64,000 bases of DNA from Pedobacter aquae (GCF_008195825.1 NZ_CP043329.1:434001-498000); one strand, 5' to 3'; counted from the first letter of the stretch, positions 42,865 through 52,373 are shown. Numbers and translations: made by a program. The notes: generated from the sequence alone by a model not told the origin.

Positions 42865-44392
42865 GAAGTTTTGTTTGTGGTGGGCCAGCCAAAACATGTC
42901 CGTCAATATCAAATCTTCCGCCATGGCAGGGGCAATCCCAGCTTTTTTCTTCTGCATTCCAGTTTACAATACAACCAGCATGGGTGCATGTAGCTTGTAA
43001 AGCATGTAAATTTCCTTGCTCATCTTTATAAACGGCAATTTTTTTACCATCATGTGTGATAAGGCTTGCTTGTCCATTTTCAATCTCCTCTAAAGAACTT
43101 AAATTTTTAGAAGATATACGGTCTTTAATAAATCGCCATGCTACATCGCTATTCTCTTTTACAAATTCTTTAAAACCAGCAATAGGTTTAATCCGCGAAG
43201 GATTAAATAAATCTTTAAACTTGTTTTGCTTTTCTAAAATAGCATCACTAATCATTAAACCAGCTAAAGTTCCAAATGTCATCCCGTTACCGCTATATCC
43301 GGTAGCAACATAACACCCTTCTTCTTGCCCAGTAAAATGCCCAATATAAGGTAGGCCATCTGCTGGTATATAATATTGTGAAGACCATTTATGCGTGATT
43401 TCCTTAATACGATAATAAGATGTTACGTAAGCAATCAAATCATTAAAAGATTCTTCTGGATCACCATGTCCGGTTTTATGGTCGGCGCCACCAACAATAA
43501 GGTACTTCTCGTCATTTTCTGTATGCGTTCTAAAATAATGATAAGGGTCTTGCATATCATAAACCAAAGCATCTGGATAGTTTTCATCCTCAAGTTTAAC
43601 GGCAATAGCATAACTTCTGTAAGGTGCACAAGTAAAGTTGAATAGATTTATACCTTGTGGGTAATGTGTAGCGTGTACAAGCTGATGAGCTAAAATTTTT
43701 ATATCTTCGGATTTAGCAAAGTGGAATCCTTCATCAAAACCTGTTTCATCAACAAAAGTATTTAGTTTGATGATGCCTCCTAAATCCTGAAAGGCTTTAG
43801 TTAAACCTGCTAAATATTTTACCGGATGAAATTGCGCTTGATGATGAAAGCATATAATATCCTTAAAAGGAATAGGTATATGGTTACTTTCTGCTCTTTC
43901 TACCACAACACCTGCTTTTTTAGATGATGCTAATATTTCATTTAACTCTTCACTTTGTTTTTCATCCTCCGCATACAAAAAACCATTTAGATAAGTAAAA
44001 TCGCAATCAATGGTATAACGGTCTATTAAATCATTAATGAGTTGTATGCTTTCTTTACCCGATTGCGCAACTAGTTTGGCAGCATCTTCACCAAAATCTT
44101 TTTCAATTTGAGGATAAGAAGTATCAAAATAGGTGTTGAGGTGCGCTGTTGTACCGCCACTAGTGCCAAATGCAGGAGCATGATGGTCTAAAATAATACA
44201 ATTTTTACCAGCTTCTTGTAATAAAATAGCTGTTGTTAAACCTGTAATACCAGCTCCAATAATGATAACATCATAATGCTTAGACGATGATGGATGCGTA
44301 TTGATTAAAGGAGATTCTACATGTTGCCAAAGACTTATATTTTTACCATCTCGCTTTATAGCGGATGCTTGGACTTCCTGTATGTTTTTCAT
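42845..44392 (-). CDS. FAD-dependent oxidoreductase with C-terminal Rieske domain
   Basis: This 515-residue fusion starts with a glycine/D-amino-acid-oxidase-type FAD domain (dinucleotide loop IIGAGITGLTTAILLQEAG near residue 45, and a second FAD signature CYVATGYSGNGMTFG near 360). It ends with a Rieske [2Fe-2S] domain: Cys469-x-His471 (CTHAGC) and Cys487-x2-His490 (CPCHGG). Such fusions probably pass electrons from an oxidised amine or amino acid to the iron-sulfur cluster. The substrate is unknown. The next genes upstream on the same strand act on amino acids (lysine 6-transaminase), so an amine substrate is an inference. Confidence 0.9.
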   Translation of the reverse strand: MKNIQEVQASAIKRDGKNISLWQHVESPLINTHPSSSKHYDVIIIGAGITGLTTAILLQEAGKNCIILDHHAPAFGTSGGTTAHLNTYFDTSYPQIEKDFGEDAAKLVAQSGKESIQLINDLIDRYTIDCDFTYLNGFLYAEDEKQSEELNEILASSKKAGVVVERAESNHIPIPFKDIICFHHQAQFHPVKYLAGLTKAFQDLGGIIKLNTFVDETGFDEGFHFAKSEDIKILAHQLVHATHYPQGINLFNFTCAPYRSYAIAVKLEDENYPDALVYDMQDPYHYFRTHTENDEKYLIVGGADHKTGHGDPEESFNDLIAYVTSYYRIKEITHKWSSQYYIPADGLPYIGHFTGQEEGCYVATGYSGNGMTFGTLAGLMISDAILEKQNKFKDLFNPSRIKPIAGFKEFVKENSDVAWRFIKDRISSKNLSSLEEIENGQASLITHDGKKIAVYKDEQGNLHALQATCTHAGCIVNWNAEEKSWDCPCHGGRFDIDGHVLAGPPQTKLQKIEIE

Positions 44393-44501
44393 AAGCTTGT
44401 TTTATAGATAGATATAGCTATACTATAAAAGTCTTGCCAATTATTTTCTGGAAGCCTTCATCTAAAAATGATGAATCAGGTGATAAATTTTAAAATTGGT
44501 T

Positions 44502-45833
44502 CTAAATTTCTTTTAATACTTTTCTCATCACCTCCATACCTTCATCTATATGGTGCTTTTGCATGATTAAAGCAGGTCTAAATCTGATGGTGCTATGGCC
44601 GCATCCTAAAAACATGACATGGTGTTCCATCCCTTTAGCTACAAAATGATTTCTTTGCTCTGGTGTATCAAAATCAAAAGAACATAATAAACCTTTTCCT
44701 CTTACATTTTTTATGCGTTCATCTTCTCCCGCTATTTGTTGAAGTTGCTCATAAAGATAATTTCCAACCTCAGCGGCATGCGCACAAAGCTGGTCTTCTT
44801 CAATAATTTCTAAAATTTTTGAAGCTCTTACCATATCTACCAAATTACCTCCCCAAGTAGAATTAATTCTGGAAGGCACTTTGAAAACATGATGTTCTAC
44901 TTCATCTAGTTTCTTGCTAGCTAAAATTCCGCAAACCTGCATTTTTTTTCCAAAGGCAATAATATCTGGTCGGGCATGTTCTCCAAAATGCTGGTGACAC
45001 CAAAATTTACCTGTTAAGCCTACACCAGTTTGTACCTCATCATAAATAAGTAGTGCTTCATGTTCATCGCAAAGTAGGCGTACTTGTTCTAAAAACTCTT
45101 TTCTGATATGGTTATCACCACCTTCTGCTTGTATAGGTTCGATGATGATAGCGCATATATCATCCTGATGATGTTTGAAGGCATCTTTAATTTCTTGGAT
45201 AGATTTAGCTTCTCGCTGAATTAAATCTTGTAGGTTTTCATCTGTTAAGGGATATTTTACTTTAGGGTTTGAAACCCGAGGCCAATCAAACTTTGCAAAC
45301 CATTTTGTTTTATTAGGTAAGGTATTGGTTAAACTAAGCGTATAGCCGGTTCTTCCATGAAAAGCTTGTTCAAAATGTAAAACTTTAAAGCCTTTTTCTT
45401 GCTGATAACCTTTGGTGAAATTCTTTTGTACTTTCCAATCCATAGCTGCTTTTAAAGCATTTTCTATAGCTAAACCACCACCAGCAATAAAAAAGGCATG
45501 AGGCAGATAATCTGGAATACCAACTCTAGAGAAGGTATCTACAAACTGTGCATATTGTGCTGTATAAATATCAGAATTTGAAGGGTTGGTTAACGCTGCA
45601 AGCATCAGGTTTTGTTTAAAACCTTCATCTGCTAACATTTTTGGATGGTTATAGCCTAAAGGGACAGATGCAAAACAAGTAAAAAAATCTAAAAGGGTTC
45701 TGTCATGCTTGCTGTCATAAATATGTACACCATTACTTCTTTCCATATCAAAAAGTAAATCGTAACCATCTGTCAATACATGTTTACTTAAAACTTTTTC
45801 TACTTCTTTTGGGACTATATCAATTTTATACAT
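44502..45833 (-). CDS. lat: L-lysine 6-transaminase
   Basis: This 443-residue class III PLP aminotransferase transfers the epsilon-amino group of lysine to 2-oxoglutarate, giving an aminoadipate semialdehyde that cyclises. The N-terminus (LSKHVLTDGYDLLFDMERSNG) and the stretch FFTCFASVPLGYNHPKM are those of the LAT family. The PLP region shows IIIEPIQAEGGD, IYDEVQTGVGLTGKFWCHQHF and the Schiff-base Lys in FGKKMQVCG. Length is typical. It probably starts a lysine degradation route whose next dehydrogenase is not in the window. Confidence 0.93.
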   Translation of the reverse strand: MYKIDIVPKEVEKVLSKHVLTDGYDLLFDMERSNGVHIYDSKHDRTLLDFFTCFASVPLGYNHPKMLADEGFKQNLMLAALTNPSNSDIYTAQYAQFVDTFSRVGIPDYLPHAFFIAGGGLAIENALKAAMDWKVQKNFTKGYQQEKGFKVLHFEQAFHGRTGYTLSLTNTLPNKTKWFAKFDWPRVSNPKVKYPLTDENLQDLIQREAKSIQEIKDAFKHHQDDICAIIIEPIQAEGGDNHIRKEFLEQVRLLCDEHEALLIYDEVQTGVGLTGKFWCHQHFGEHARPDIIAFGKKMQVCGILASKKLDEVEHHVFKVPSRINSTWGGNLVDMVRASKILEIIEEDQLCAHAAEVGNYLYEQLQQIAGEDERIKNVRGKGLLCSFDFDTPEQRNHFVAKGMEHHVMFLGCGHSTIRFRPALIMQKHHIDEGMEVMRKVLKEI

Positions 45834-45919
45834 AACTGTAGGATTTGGTTATAATATACGAAAAACACCCTGTAAAGCCAAAATGATTTAATGTAGATGA
45901 AGATGTTACTTTAAAAAAA

Positions 45920-46807
45920 CTAGAATTTATCTAACATACCTAATATCCCAAAAATACCTCCGGTATGTATCATCAATATTTTACTGTTAGCTTTAAAAAA
46001 GTCTTGTTGAGCTAAATCTTGTATAGCAAACATAGCTTTCCCGGTATAAACTGGATCTAACAAAATACCTGTTTTAGATGTGAAATCCTTTATAAATTGT
46101 ATCAGTTCTGAAGTAGTTTTAGCATATCCACCAAAGTGGTATTGGTCTAGTAAAAGATAATTGGGCTTATTTATCAGTAAAGGTTCAATATCATTTTTTA
46201 AGAAAGCGCCACCTTTTAATACAGGAACCATGGCAAATGTGCTATCTAATTTATTTAAGTCAATTGCGTTGATTATACCTGCAGCAGTTGTACCTGTACC
46301 AGCAGCGCAAAAAATATAATCGTAAGTTTGTTGGAGTTCTGTTACAATTTCTCTGCAACCTAATTCTGCTTCTTTACCAGCGCCACCTTCATCAATAAAA
46401 TATGCTTTTGGGTCATGAGCAAAATATTCATCAAAAAGGTGCTTTTTATTTTTATAGTTATCTCTGCTGGTAAAAATTAAATGCATGCCATGTATTTTAC
46501 ACAAATTGAGTAAGCTGTTATTTACCTCTTCGCCTCTTACAAAAGCAGTAGTTTTAAAACCAAATTTGGCCCCTGCGGCTGCGGTGGCTAATAAATGGTT
46601 AGAATAAGCTCCGCCAAATGTTACTAAATGGTTTTGTTGGTTTGCGGATGCTTTTAAGAGGTTATATTTTAATTTTCGCCATTTATTACCAGAAATAAAA
46701 GGGTGTATTAAATCGTCTCTTTTAACAAAGAGCCTGATATTTTTTTGCTTAAAGATGGGGTAGGATACTTCTTCCTCTGGACTGTCAAACTGTAAATTAA
46801 GCATCAT
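45920..46807 (-). CDS. ACC deaminase / D-cysteine desulfhydrase-like PLP enzyme
   Basis: This 295-residue fold-type II PLP enzyme has the PLP-Lys motif FISGNKWRKLKYNL (about 37-50), the TFGGAYSNHLLATAAAG phosphate and substrate region, and the glycine-rich AAGTGTTAAGI loop. The family contains 1-aminocyclopropane-1-carboxylate deaminases and D-cysteine desulfhydrases. The sequence alone does not separate them, and many Bacteroidota members are called only by family. An opposing tight hairpin lies directly upstream, so it is probably transcribed apart from the DUF6588 gene. Confidence 0.88.
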   Translation of the reverse strand: MMLNLQFDSPEEEVSYPIFKQKNIRLFVKRDDLIHPFISGNKWRKLKYNLLKASANQQNHLVTFGGAYSNHLLATAAAGAKFGFKTTAFVRGEEVNNSLLNLCKIHGMHLIFTSRDNYKNKKHLFDEYFAHDPKAYFIDEGGAGKEAELGCREIVTELQQTYDYIFCAAGTGTTAAGIINAIDLNKLDSTFAMVPVLKGGAFLKNDIEPLLINKPNYLLLDQYHFGGYAKTTSELIQFIKDFTSKTGILLDPVYTGKAMFAIQDLAQQDFFKANSKILMIHTGGIFGILGMLDKF

Positions 46808-46812
46808 GCAAA

Positions 46813-46846
46813 ATAAAAAAAGCCATCCTGATTAAAGAATGGCTTT
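46813..46846 (-). terminator. rho-independent terminator after the DUF6588 gene
   Basis: AAAGCCAT (46819-46826) pairs with ATGGCTTT (46839-46846) around a 12-nt loop. On the minus strand it is followed by a T-run. The next gene's start codon lies only 5 nt beyond it. Confidence 0.75.
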
Positions 46847-46864
46847 AAACTAATTTTAAAATCT

Positions 46865-47926
46865 TTATTTACCTATACCAAAACCTATACCTGCGGTTAC
46901 GGCATTATACTCTCCAATATTATAAGCACCATACAACCTAAAGATAGCTAGGTGTAAAGAAAAGCCTACACCTGCCCTCATTCCTGAAATACTTTTTTCA
47001 TTGATGACAACTGGGTCTTTAATAGTTTCTGTATCGTTTTGTCCGAGACCTGATTTGATAATATAATCTCCCAATATTCCTAATTCTGTTTTGGCGGTAT
47101 TATAACCTACACTAACAAAGGGTGTGAAAACAGCTAATTTTTTAGATAAAATTGCATCTACAGTAAAACCTGATAGTTTTGATTCTATTCTTTGATTTAA
47201 ATCTGCATTTGGATTAGGTCCTTCATTAATTTGGTCCTCGATAGCAAATTTATAATCTACATTAACTTGGTTATAGCCAAAAGCTAATGAAATGTCAACA
47301 GGGATAATTTTTTCTGATTTTCCGGGTAAAAAAGAGGTAATTTCTTTTTTGATACCAACACCCCATGAATTTATTTGACCACCATCTCCAAGTTTTGTTG
47401 ATGGAACAAACCTTACAGAAACGTCGGTATTTTTTATTAAACCTACGGTTAATTGTACTTGTGGAGATGGAGCAATATTGAATCCTGTGCCTTCAGGCAT
47501 TTGAAATTCTTCTATTGGAATACCATTATCATCTAATATTTGTAATATAGAACCTGCATTGTCATCACCAAATAAAGTTGGGGTTAGTTTGTTTTGTCCA
47601 GGTTTTAATCTCGTACTTGATGATAGGCCTAATTTAGTAACATCAAAACGCTGTTCTGCTGGAGGTACAAAAGCTCCGGTTGCTTGTATTCTTAAATCAA
47701 ATTTTCCTAGATTTTTGGTTTTGGCAGAGTTAAACCATCCACTATTCATTCCAAAACCGAAGCCTCTGAAAAATGGATTTAGATAAGCTTGAGCTAACTT
47801 GGTAGCGTCTCCTGTACCTGCTTTTACAATAGCCCCAATATCATCTTGAGCAAATGAGGCAGCCGAAACGCTTAAAATTGAAAGAGTTAAGGCTATTTTT
47901 TTAGAAAAATGAGCGATTTTTACCAT
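46865..47926 (-). CDS. DUF6588 family outer-membrane protein
   Basis: This 353-residue protein has a signal peptide (IALTLSILSVSAASFAQ) and an N-terminal segment with YLNPFFRGFGFGMNSGWFNSAK, characteristic of DUF6588. Its mostly beta pattern ends in YGAYNIGEYNAVTAGIGFGIGK, consistent with a barrel in the outer membrane. The function of the family is unknown. The gene is single, flanked by its own terminator and by a 160-bp region leading to the divergent rluD-type gene. Confidence 0.85.
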   Translation of the reverse strand: MVKIAHFSKKIALTLSILSVSAASFAQDDIGAIVKAGTGDATKLAQAYLNPFFRGFGFGMNSGWFNSAKTKNLGKFDLRIQATGAFVPPAEQRFDVTKLGLSSSTRLKPGQNKLTPTLFGDDNAGSILQILDDNGIPIEEFQMPEGTGFNIAPSPQVQLTVGLIKNTDVSVRFVPSTKLGDGGQINSWGVGIKKEITSFLPGKSEKIIPVDISLAFGYNQVNVDYKFAIEDQINEGPNPNADLNQRIESKLSGFTVDAILSKKLAVFTPFVSVGYNTAKTELGILGDYIIKSGLGQNDTETIKDPVVINEKSISGMRAGVGFSLHLAIFRLYGAYNIGEYNAVTAGIGFGIGK

Positions 47927-48112
47927 TTTAGGATTGATTTAGTTCAATTCCTAAAGTATATCTTTTTAATAAGAAATGGAAAAAAGTTAAGTACGAATAC
48001 GAATTTTTTAGTAAAGTCTTTCATAATTTGTTTTTCTAGTTTTCATAGTACGTGTGCGAGCTCAAATGTGATACCATTTTTTACTAATTGATTGAAAATT
48101 CTGCAAAAGGTT

Positions 48113-48120
48113 TAATTTTG
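48113..48120 (+). promoter_or_regulatory. -7 promoter box for the RluD-type gene
   Basis: TAATTTTG matches TAnnTTTG. The ATG at 48124 lies only 3 nt after it, predicting a leaderless mRNA. The upstream in-frame TTG (48088) would precede the promoter. Confidence 0.55.
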
Positions 48121-48123
48121 TCT

Positions 48124-49152
48124 ATGGATTTTAATGAAGAAGCATCAGATTTAGACGAGAGTGACTTATATGAGCACCTTAGAATTAAGGTAGATAAGGG
48201 TCAGTCTTTACTAAGAATAGATAAATTTTTGATGCATCGTGTAGAAAATGCTTCAAGAAATCGTATTCAAAATGCTATAGAAATGGCTAATGTATTGGTG
48301 AATGATAAACCAGTGAAAGCCAGCTATAAAGTAAAACCAGAGGATGATATCTCTATTGTTTTACCACATCCGCCAAGAGATAATACTGTTTACCCTGAAG
48401 ATATTCCTATAGAAATAGTTTATGAAGATGATGATGTACTTTTAGTTAATAAAAAAGCTGGGATGGTGGTTCACCCTGGTTTTGGTAACTGGAGCGGTAC
48501 TTTGGTAAATGCCTTGGTTTTTCATTTTACCCAACTGCCACAATTACCCGGAAATGATGGCAGGCCGGGTTTGGTTCATCGTATAGATAAAGATACTTCT
48601 GGCTTATTAATCATCAGTAAAAACGAAAGAGCGATGACTTTCTTGGCCAAGCAGTTTTTTGATCATAGCATTAGCAGAAGATACTTGGCTTTGGTTTGGG
48701 GCGATTTGGAAACCGATGGTACCATAAGTGGTTATATAGGCAGAAGTGCCAAAGACCGTAAAGTAATGGATGTTTACGATGATCCTGAAAAAGGAAAATG
48801 GTCTGTTACGCATTATAAAGTTTTGCAGCGTTTTAATTATGTTACCTTGGTAGCTTGTGAGCTTGAAACAGGCAGAACCCATCAGATTAGAGCGCACATG
48901 AAACATATTGGGCATCCTTTATTTAACGATGCTCCTTATGGTGGAGATAAAATAAGAAAAGGAACTTTGGTAGCCAGATACAAAGCTTTTGTAGAAAATT
49001 GCTTCCAGGTTATCCCTAGACAGGCGTTACATGCACAATCTTTAGGCTTTATACACCCAGTAAGTAAACAGTTTATACATTTTGAAACAGCATTACCTGA
49101 TGATTTTAAGCAGGTTATAGAAAAATGGACGAATTATATCCAACATCATTAA
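48124..49152 (+). CDS. RluA/RluD-family 23S rRNA pseudouridine synthase
   Basis: This 342-residue enzyme converts uridines in rRNA (probably 23S helix 69, as for RluD) to pseudouridine. It has an acidic leader, an S4 RNA-binding domain (about 25-80, QSLLRIDKFL and RIQNAIEMANVLVNDK) and the catalytic domain with Asp in GLVHRIDKDTSGLLI. The substrate loops ARYKAFVE and GRTHQIRAHMKHIGHPLFND are also visible. Start chosen as ATG 48124 because a -7 box ends 3 nt before it. The class IV aminotransferase gene follows and has its own -7 box. Confidence 0.93.
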   Translation: MDFNEEASDLDESDLYEHLRIKVDKGQSLLRIDKFLMHRVENASRNRIQNAIEMANVLVNDKPVKASYKVKPEDDISIVLPHPPRDNTVYPEDIPIEIVYEDDDVLLVNKKAGMVVHPGFGNWSGTLVNALVFHFTQLPQLPGNDGRPGLVHRIDKDTSGLLIISKNERAMTFLAKQFFDHSISRRYLALVWGDLETDGTISGYIGRSAKDRKVMDVYDDPEKGKWSVTHYKVLQRFNYVTLVACELETGRTHQIRAHMKHIGHPLFNDAPYGGDKIRKGTLVARYKAFVENCFQVIPRQALHAQSLGFIHPVSKQFIHFETALPDDFKQVIEKWTNYIQHH

Positions 49153-49182
49153 AATCTTATTAAAAAAGAAACGTTCAATTTC

Positions 49183-49190
49183 TAAATTTG
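49183..49190 (+). promoter_or_regulatory. -7 promoter box for the class IV aminotransferase
   Basis: TAAATTTG matches TAnnTTTG. The ATG at 49197 is 6 nt beyond it. An in-frame TTG (49188) overlaps the box and is not a plausible start. Confidence 0.55.
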
Positions 49191-49196
49191 CATGCT

Positions 49197-50039
49197 ATGG
49201 CCAAACGCTTTATCAATTTTAACGGAGAGATTTATCAGGAAGACGAAAAGCTACTGGCTATAGATAATAGAGGCTATAGGTACGGAGATGGTATTTTTGA
49301 GACCATGCGTATGGCAAAGGGAAAACTAAATTTTGCTGATTTACATGCCGATAGGTTGCAAAGTGGCATGAAAACTTTGAAAATTGAAGGCTATTCGCAA
49401 TTAGATGCTTACTTTTTAAAAGATAAAACAGAGGAGCTTTGCAAGCGTAATAAGATTACGCAAAATGCCAGATTTAGGTTAAACATTTATAGAAATGCTG
49501 GTGGCTTGTATACGCCAGATCAAAATAAAAGCGGTTATAGTTTAGAGGTTAGTCCTTTAGATTCTCCTTATTATGATATAAATGCTAAAGGTTTAATTTT
49601 AGATGTTTATGAGGATATTCCTAAGGCCGTAAACAGATTATCTAACCTTAAAACCTGTAATGCCTTAACTTATGTGATGGCGGGTTTGTATAAAAAGCAT
49701 CATAAATTAGATGAGGCTTTTATCTTAAACCAGCATGGTTTTTTATGCGAGGCTATTAGTGCAAATGTATTTATTGTTTACGAAGGTAATTTATATACAC
49801 CTGCTTTAAGCGAAGGTTGCGTAGGTGGCGTGATGCGTCAAGTAGTGATGCAACTGGCACAAAAAAATGATTTAAAAGTTGTTGAAGCACAAATAAACCC
49901 TGAAATACTAAATATGGCCGAAGAGGTATTCTTAACCAACGCTACCAAAGGTATACAATGGGTAATGGGCTTTAATAGAAAAAGGTATTTTAATGAAGTT
50001 TCAAGGTTTTTAGTAGAAAAACTTAACCAAGAAATTTAA
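49197..50039 (+). CDS. class IV PLP aminotransferase / aminodeoxychorismate-lyase-like
   Basis: This 280-residue enzyme of the fold-type IV PLP family has YRYGDGIFETMRM near the N-terminus, the PLP-Lys region RLSNLKTCNALTYVMAGL (about 150-168) and the cofactor-binding tail E-A-I-S-A-N-V-F with SEGCVGGVMRQ. Members include branched-chain aminotransferases, D-amino-acid aminotransferases and 4-amino-4-deoxychorismate lyase (PabC). pabB is elsewhere in this window with no lyase beside it, so PabC is one reasonable inference. Sequence alone does not settle the substrate. Confidence 0.86.
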   Translation: MAKRFINFNGEIYQEDEKLLAIDNRGYRYGDGIFETMRMAKGKLNFADLHADRLQSGMKTLKIEGYSQLDAYFLKDKTEELCKRNKITQNARFRLNIYRNAGGLYTPDQNKSGYSLEVSPLDSPYYDINAKGLILDVYEDIPKAVNRLSNLKTCNALTYVMAGLYKKHHKLDEAFILNQHGFLCEAISANVFIVYEGNLYTPALSEGCVGGVMRQVVMQLAQKNDLKVVEAQINPEILNMAEEVFLTNATKGIQWVMGFNRKRYFNEVSRFLVEKLNQEI

Positions 50040-50048
50040 ATAGCAAGC

Positions 50049-50161
50049 ACCTAACTCACGATAACTATCAGGCCATCCACCTAACAAACTAACCACCTAA
50101 CCAACTAATACCTAACCAACTAATACCTAACCACCTAACCAACTAACCACCCAATCACCTA
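50049..50161. repeat. degenerate CCTAACCAACTAA repeat up to the fmt stop codon
   Basis: The stretch consists of imperfect words such as cctaaccaactaa, taccta and aaccacc, tandemly repeated about eight times after a less regular start at 50049. The last word supplies the stop codon of fmt on the opposite strand (50159-50161). Confidence 0.7.
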
Positions 50162-51072
50162 AAACTTAACACCTCTTAAAAACTCCTCTATCTGCATTCT
50201 TTTTTTGCCTTCTAATTGAATTTCTTTTACAGATATAAAGCCATCTAAAGCGGCAAATTTTAAAAATGTTTTGCCGTCTGTAAGGTATTCGCCGGGTTGT
50301 ATATGAACAACGGCATTCTCTTTCTGAGCGGTGAAAATCTTGAAAGTTTTATCTAATAAATAAGTGAAAGCAGCGGGGTATGGACTTAATCCTCTAATGT
50401 GATTGTAAACTTTTTGTACGGGTTGGTTCCAGATGATTTTACAATCGTCTTTAAATATTTTTGGAGCATGTTTAAGTACAGCAATATCAAAATCATCTTG
50501 TGGTTTTTCTTTGTAATTACCTTCTTTAATAGCTGTAACGGTTTCTGTAAGTAATTTAGCACCTACAAACATCAATTCATCGTGTAATTGCCCAGCAGTC
50601 ATATCATCGGTAATATCAACTTTTTCAGAGAATAAGATATCACCGGTATCTATTTCGTGTTTTAAGAAAAAGGTAGTTACACCAGATTCTTTTTCTCCAT
50701 TTAAAATAGCCCAATTGATAGGTGCAGCCCCACGGTATTGTGGTAATAAAGATGCATGAAGGTTTATGGTTCCTAATTTTGGCATATTCCAAACGGTTTC
50801 TGGCAACATTCTAAAAGCTACAACAACCTGTAAATCGGCTTCTAAGGCTTTTAGTTCTTTTAAAAATTCTGGAGCTTTTAATTTTTCTGGTTGTAAAATG
50901 TATAGATGATGCTCTAAAGCATATTTTTTTACTGCAGATTCTTGTATTTTTGTCCTCTTCCGGCAGGCTTATCAGGTGCTGTGATAACGCCAACTATATC
51001 AAAACCAGCTTTTACCAAGGCATCTAAAGATGCTACAGCGAAATCTGGTGTACCCATAAATACTATTCTCAT
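50159..51072 (-). CDS. fmt: methionyl-tRNA formyltransferase, split by a -1 frameshift
   Basis: The enzyme formylates initiator Met-tRNA. The first 42 codons from ATG 51072 read [19 protein letters not shown] to [11 protein letters not shown], a perfect family N-terminus. That frame soon ends in a stop. The rest (from about 50946 down to 50159) is in the next frame and holds the [18 protein letters not shown] formyl-folate region and a normal C-terminal domain. Shifting at the A-run (plus-strand T-run 50947-50951, five bases where six are needed) restores one 304-residue protein of typical length. So it is either recently broken, an assembly error, or read by slippage. The def partner is not in the window. 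Confidence 0.88.
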
Positions 51073-51092
51073 GCTGATATTCTCAATTTTAA

Positions 51093-52301
51093 TTAATTGT
51101 ATAATAAATATTTTTTTCTGCTTGCTTTATAGGTTTCAAGTCCGTTTGCCCAGCTTGCCCTAATTTCTGCTTCTGTTTTGCCATCTTTAATTTGCTGCAT
51201 CAGTTTAGCATTGCCAGCTAGTTTATGAAAGAAGGGAGTGAAGAATTTTTCTTTTTCAGGGAAATCCTGATAAAGCTTTAATAAGACACCTATATGGAGT
51301 TGTTTTTGATTTTGAATATCCTTTAAAGCAGTACTTCTAAAATCAATACCATAACAAACCTGATTCTCTAGAGGAGGGTTTTTACTCATCCCAACAATAC
51401 TTATAGGGGTAAAATTAAATTCATACTTTCCTTTCAATGCCGGGTGACCTAAAACTTGGAAAGGGTAAAGTGTTCCTCTACCTTGGCTTATAGCTGTACC
51501 CTCAAACATGCATAAACTTGGGTACAGATAAATAGATAAAGCATTAGGTAGGTTAGGAGATGGCTTAACAGGTAAAGTGTAAACCATATCATGACTGTAA
51601 TTTTTAACCTTAATAATTTTCAATTTGCATTGGACACCATTGCTAAGCCATTTTTCTCCGTTCACCATCTGGGCAAATTCTGCCGGTGTTAAACCATGGC
51701 CAATAGGTATTTTGTGCATCCCTACTCCAGATTTAAACTCTGGTTCTAAAATAGGGCCGTCTATCAATTGTCCGTTAGGGTTTGGTCGGTCTAAAATAAG
51801 TAACGGTATTTGATTATCGGCGCAAGCCTGCATCACATAAGCTAGCGTAATGGTATAGGTGTAAAATCTAACGCCAACATCCTGAATATCATAAATTAAA
51901 ACATCAATATTTGCTAAATCTTCTTTTGAAGGAGCGTGTTTCTTCCCATATAAAGAAATAACAGGGAGGCCGGTTTTTTTATCGGTATAATTTCCAACTT
52001 TTTCGCCAGCATCGGCATCACCTCTAAAACCATGCTCTGGTCCAAATATGGCTTTAATATTAACGCCTAAACTTTTTAAAGTATCTACTAATGAAACTTT
52101 GTTAATTTCTGCAGTTTGATTAATCACTAAACCTACTTTTTTACCTTTTAAATAGGGCAAATAAGCCTCTGTTTGTTGTGCGCCAGTAAGTATAGTTTTT
52201 TCTGGTTGAGCTTCTTTAACTGTGCTAGAGGTTTGTTTATTACCTGCCATACAACCATAAGAAGATAGAAAGAAAGCTAAAATGATGCTGATTTTATACA
52301 T
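51093..52301 (-). CDS. DUF1343 protein (NamZ-like exo-beta-N-acetylmuramidase)
   Basis: This 402-residue protein has an N-terminal signal segment whose Cys17 may be a lipidation site (SSYGC). The DUF1343 core includes [40 protein letters not shown] and LDRPNPNGQ. Characterised members remove non-reducing-end N-acetylmuramate from peptidoglycan fragments, pointing to cell-wall recycling in the periplasm. The closeness to fmt (20-nt gap) is a positional link only. The convergent FtsX-like gene begins 72 nt beyond its start. Confidence 0.88.
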   Translation of the reverse strand: MYKISIILAFFLSSYGCMAGNKQTSSTVKEAQPEKTILTGAQQTEAYLPYLKGKKVGLVINQTAEINKVSLVDTLKSLGVNIKAIFGPEHGFRGDADAGEKVGNYTDKKTGLPVISLYGKKHAPSKEDLANIDVLIYDIQDVGVRFYTYTITLAYVMQACADNQIPLLILDRPNPNGQLIDGPILEPEFKSGVGMHKIPIGHGLTPAEFAQMVNGEKWLSNGVQCKLKIIKVKNYSHDMVYTLPVKPSPNLPNALSIYLYPSLCMFEGTAISQGRGTLYPFQVLGHPALKGKYEFNFTPISIVGMSKNPPLENQVCYGIDFRSTALKDIQNQKQLHIGVLLKLYQDFPEKEKFFTPFFHKLAGNAKLMQQIKDGKTEAEIRASWANGLETYKASRKKYLLYN

Positions 52302-52373
52302 AGATACTAATTAACGTGTTTTTTTGCGTAAATGGTCGCATATTTGTGGCTTACAAATAAACAAAAAGAATTT

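Noticed and set aside
50100-50160. CCTAACC words resembling eukaryotic telomere repeats
   Set aside because: The units are irregular, lie inside a continuous bacterial gene region and are not terminal. They are better seen as one of several degenerate intergenic repeat families.
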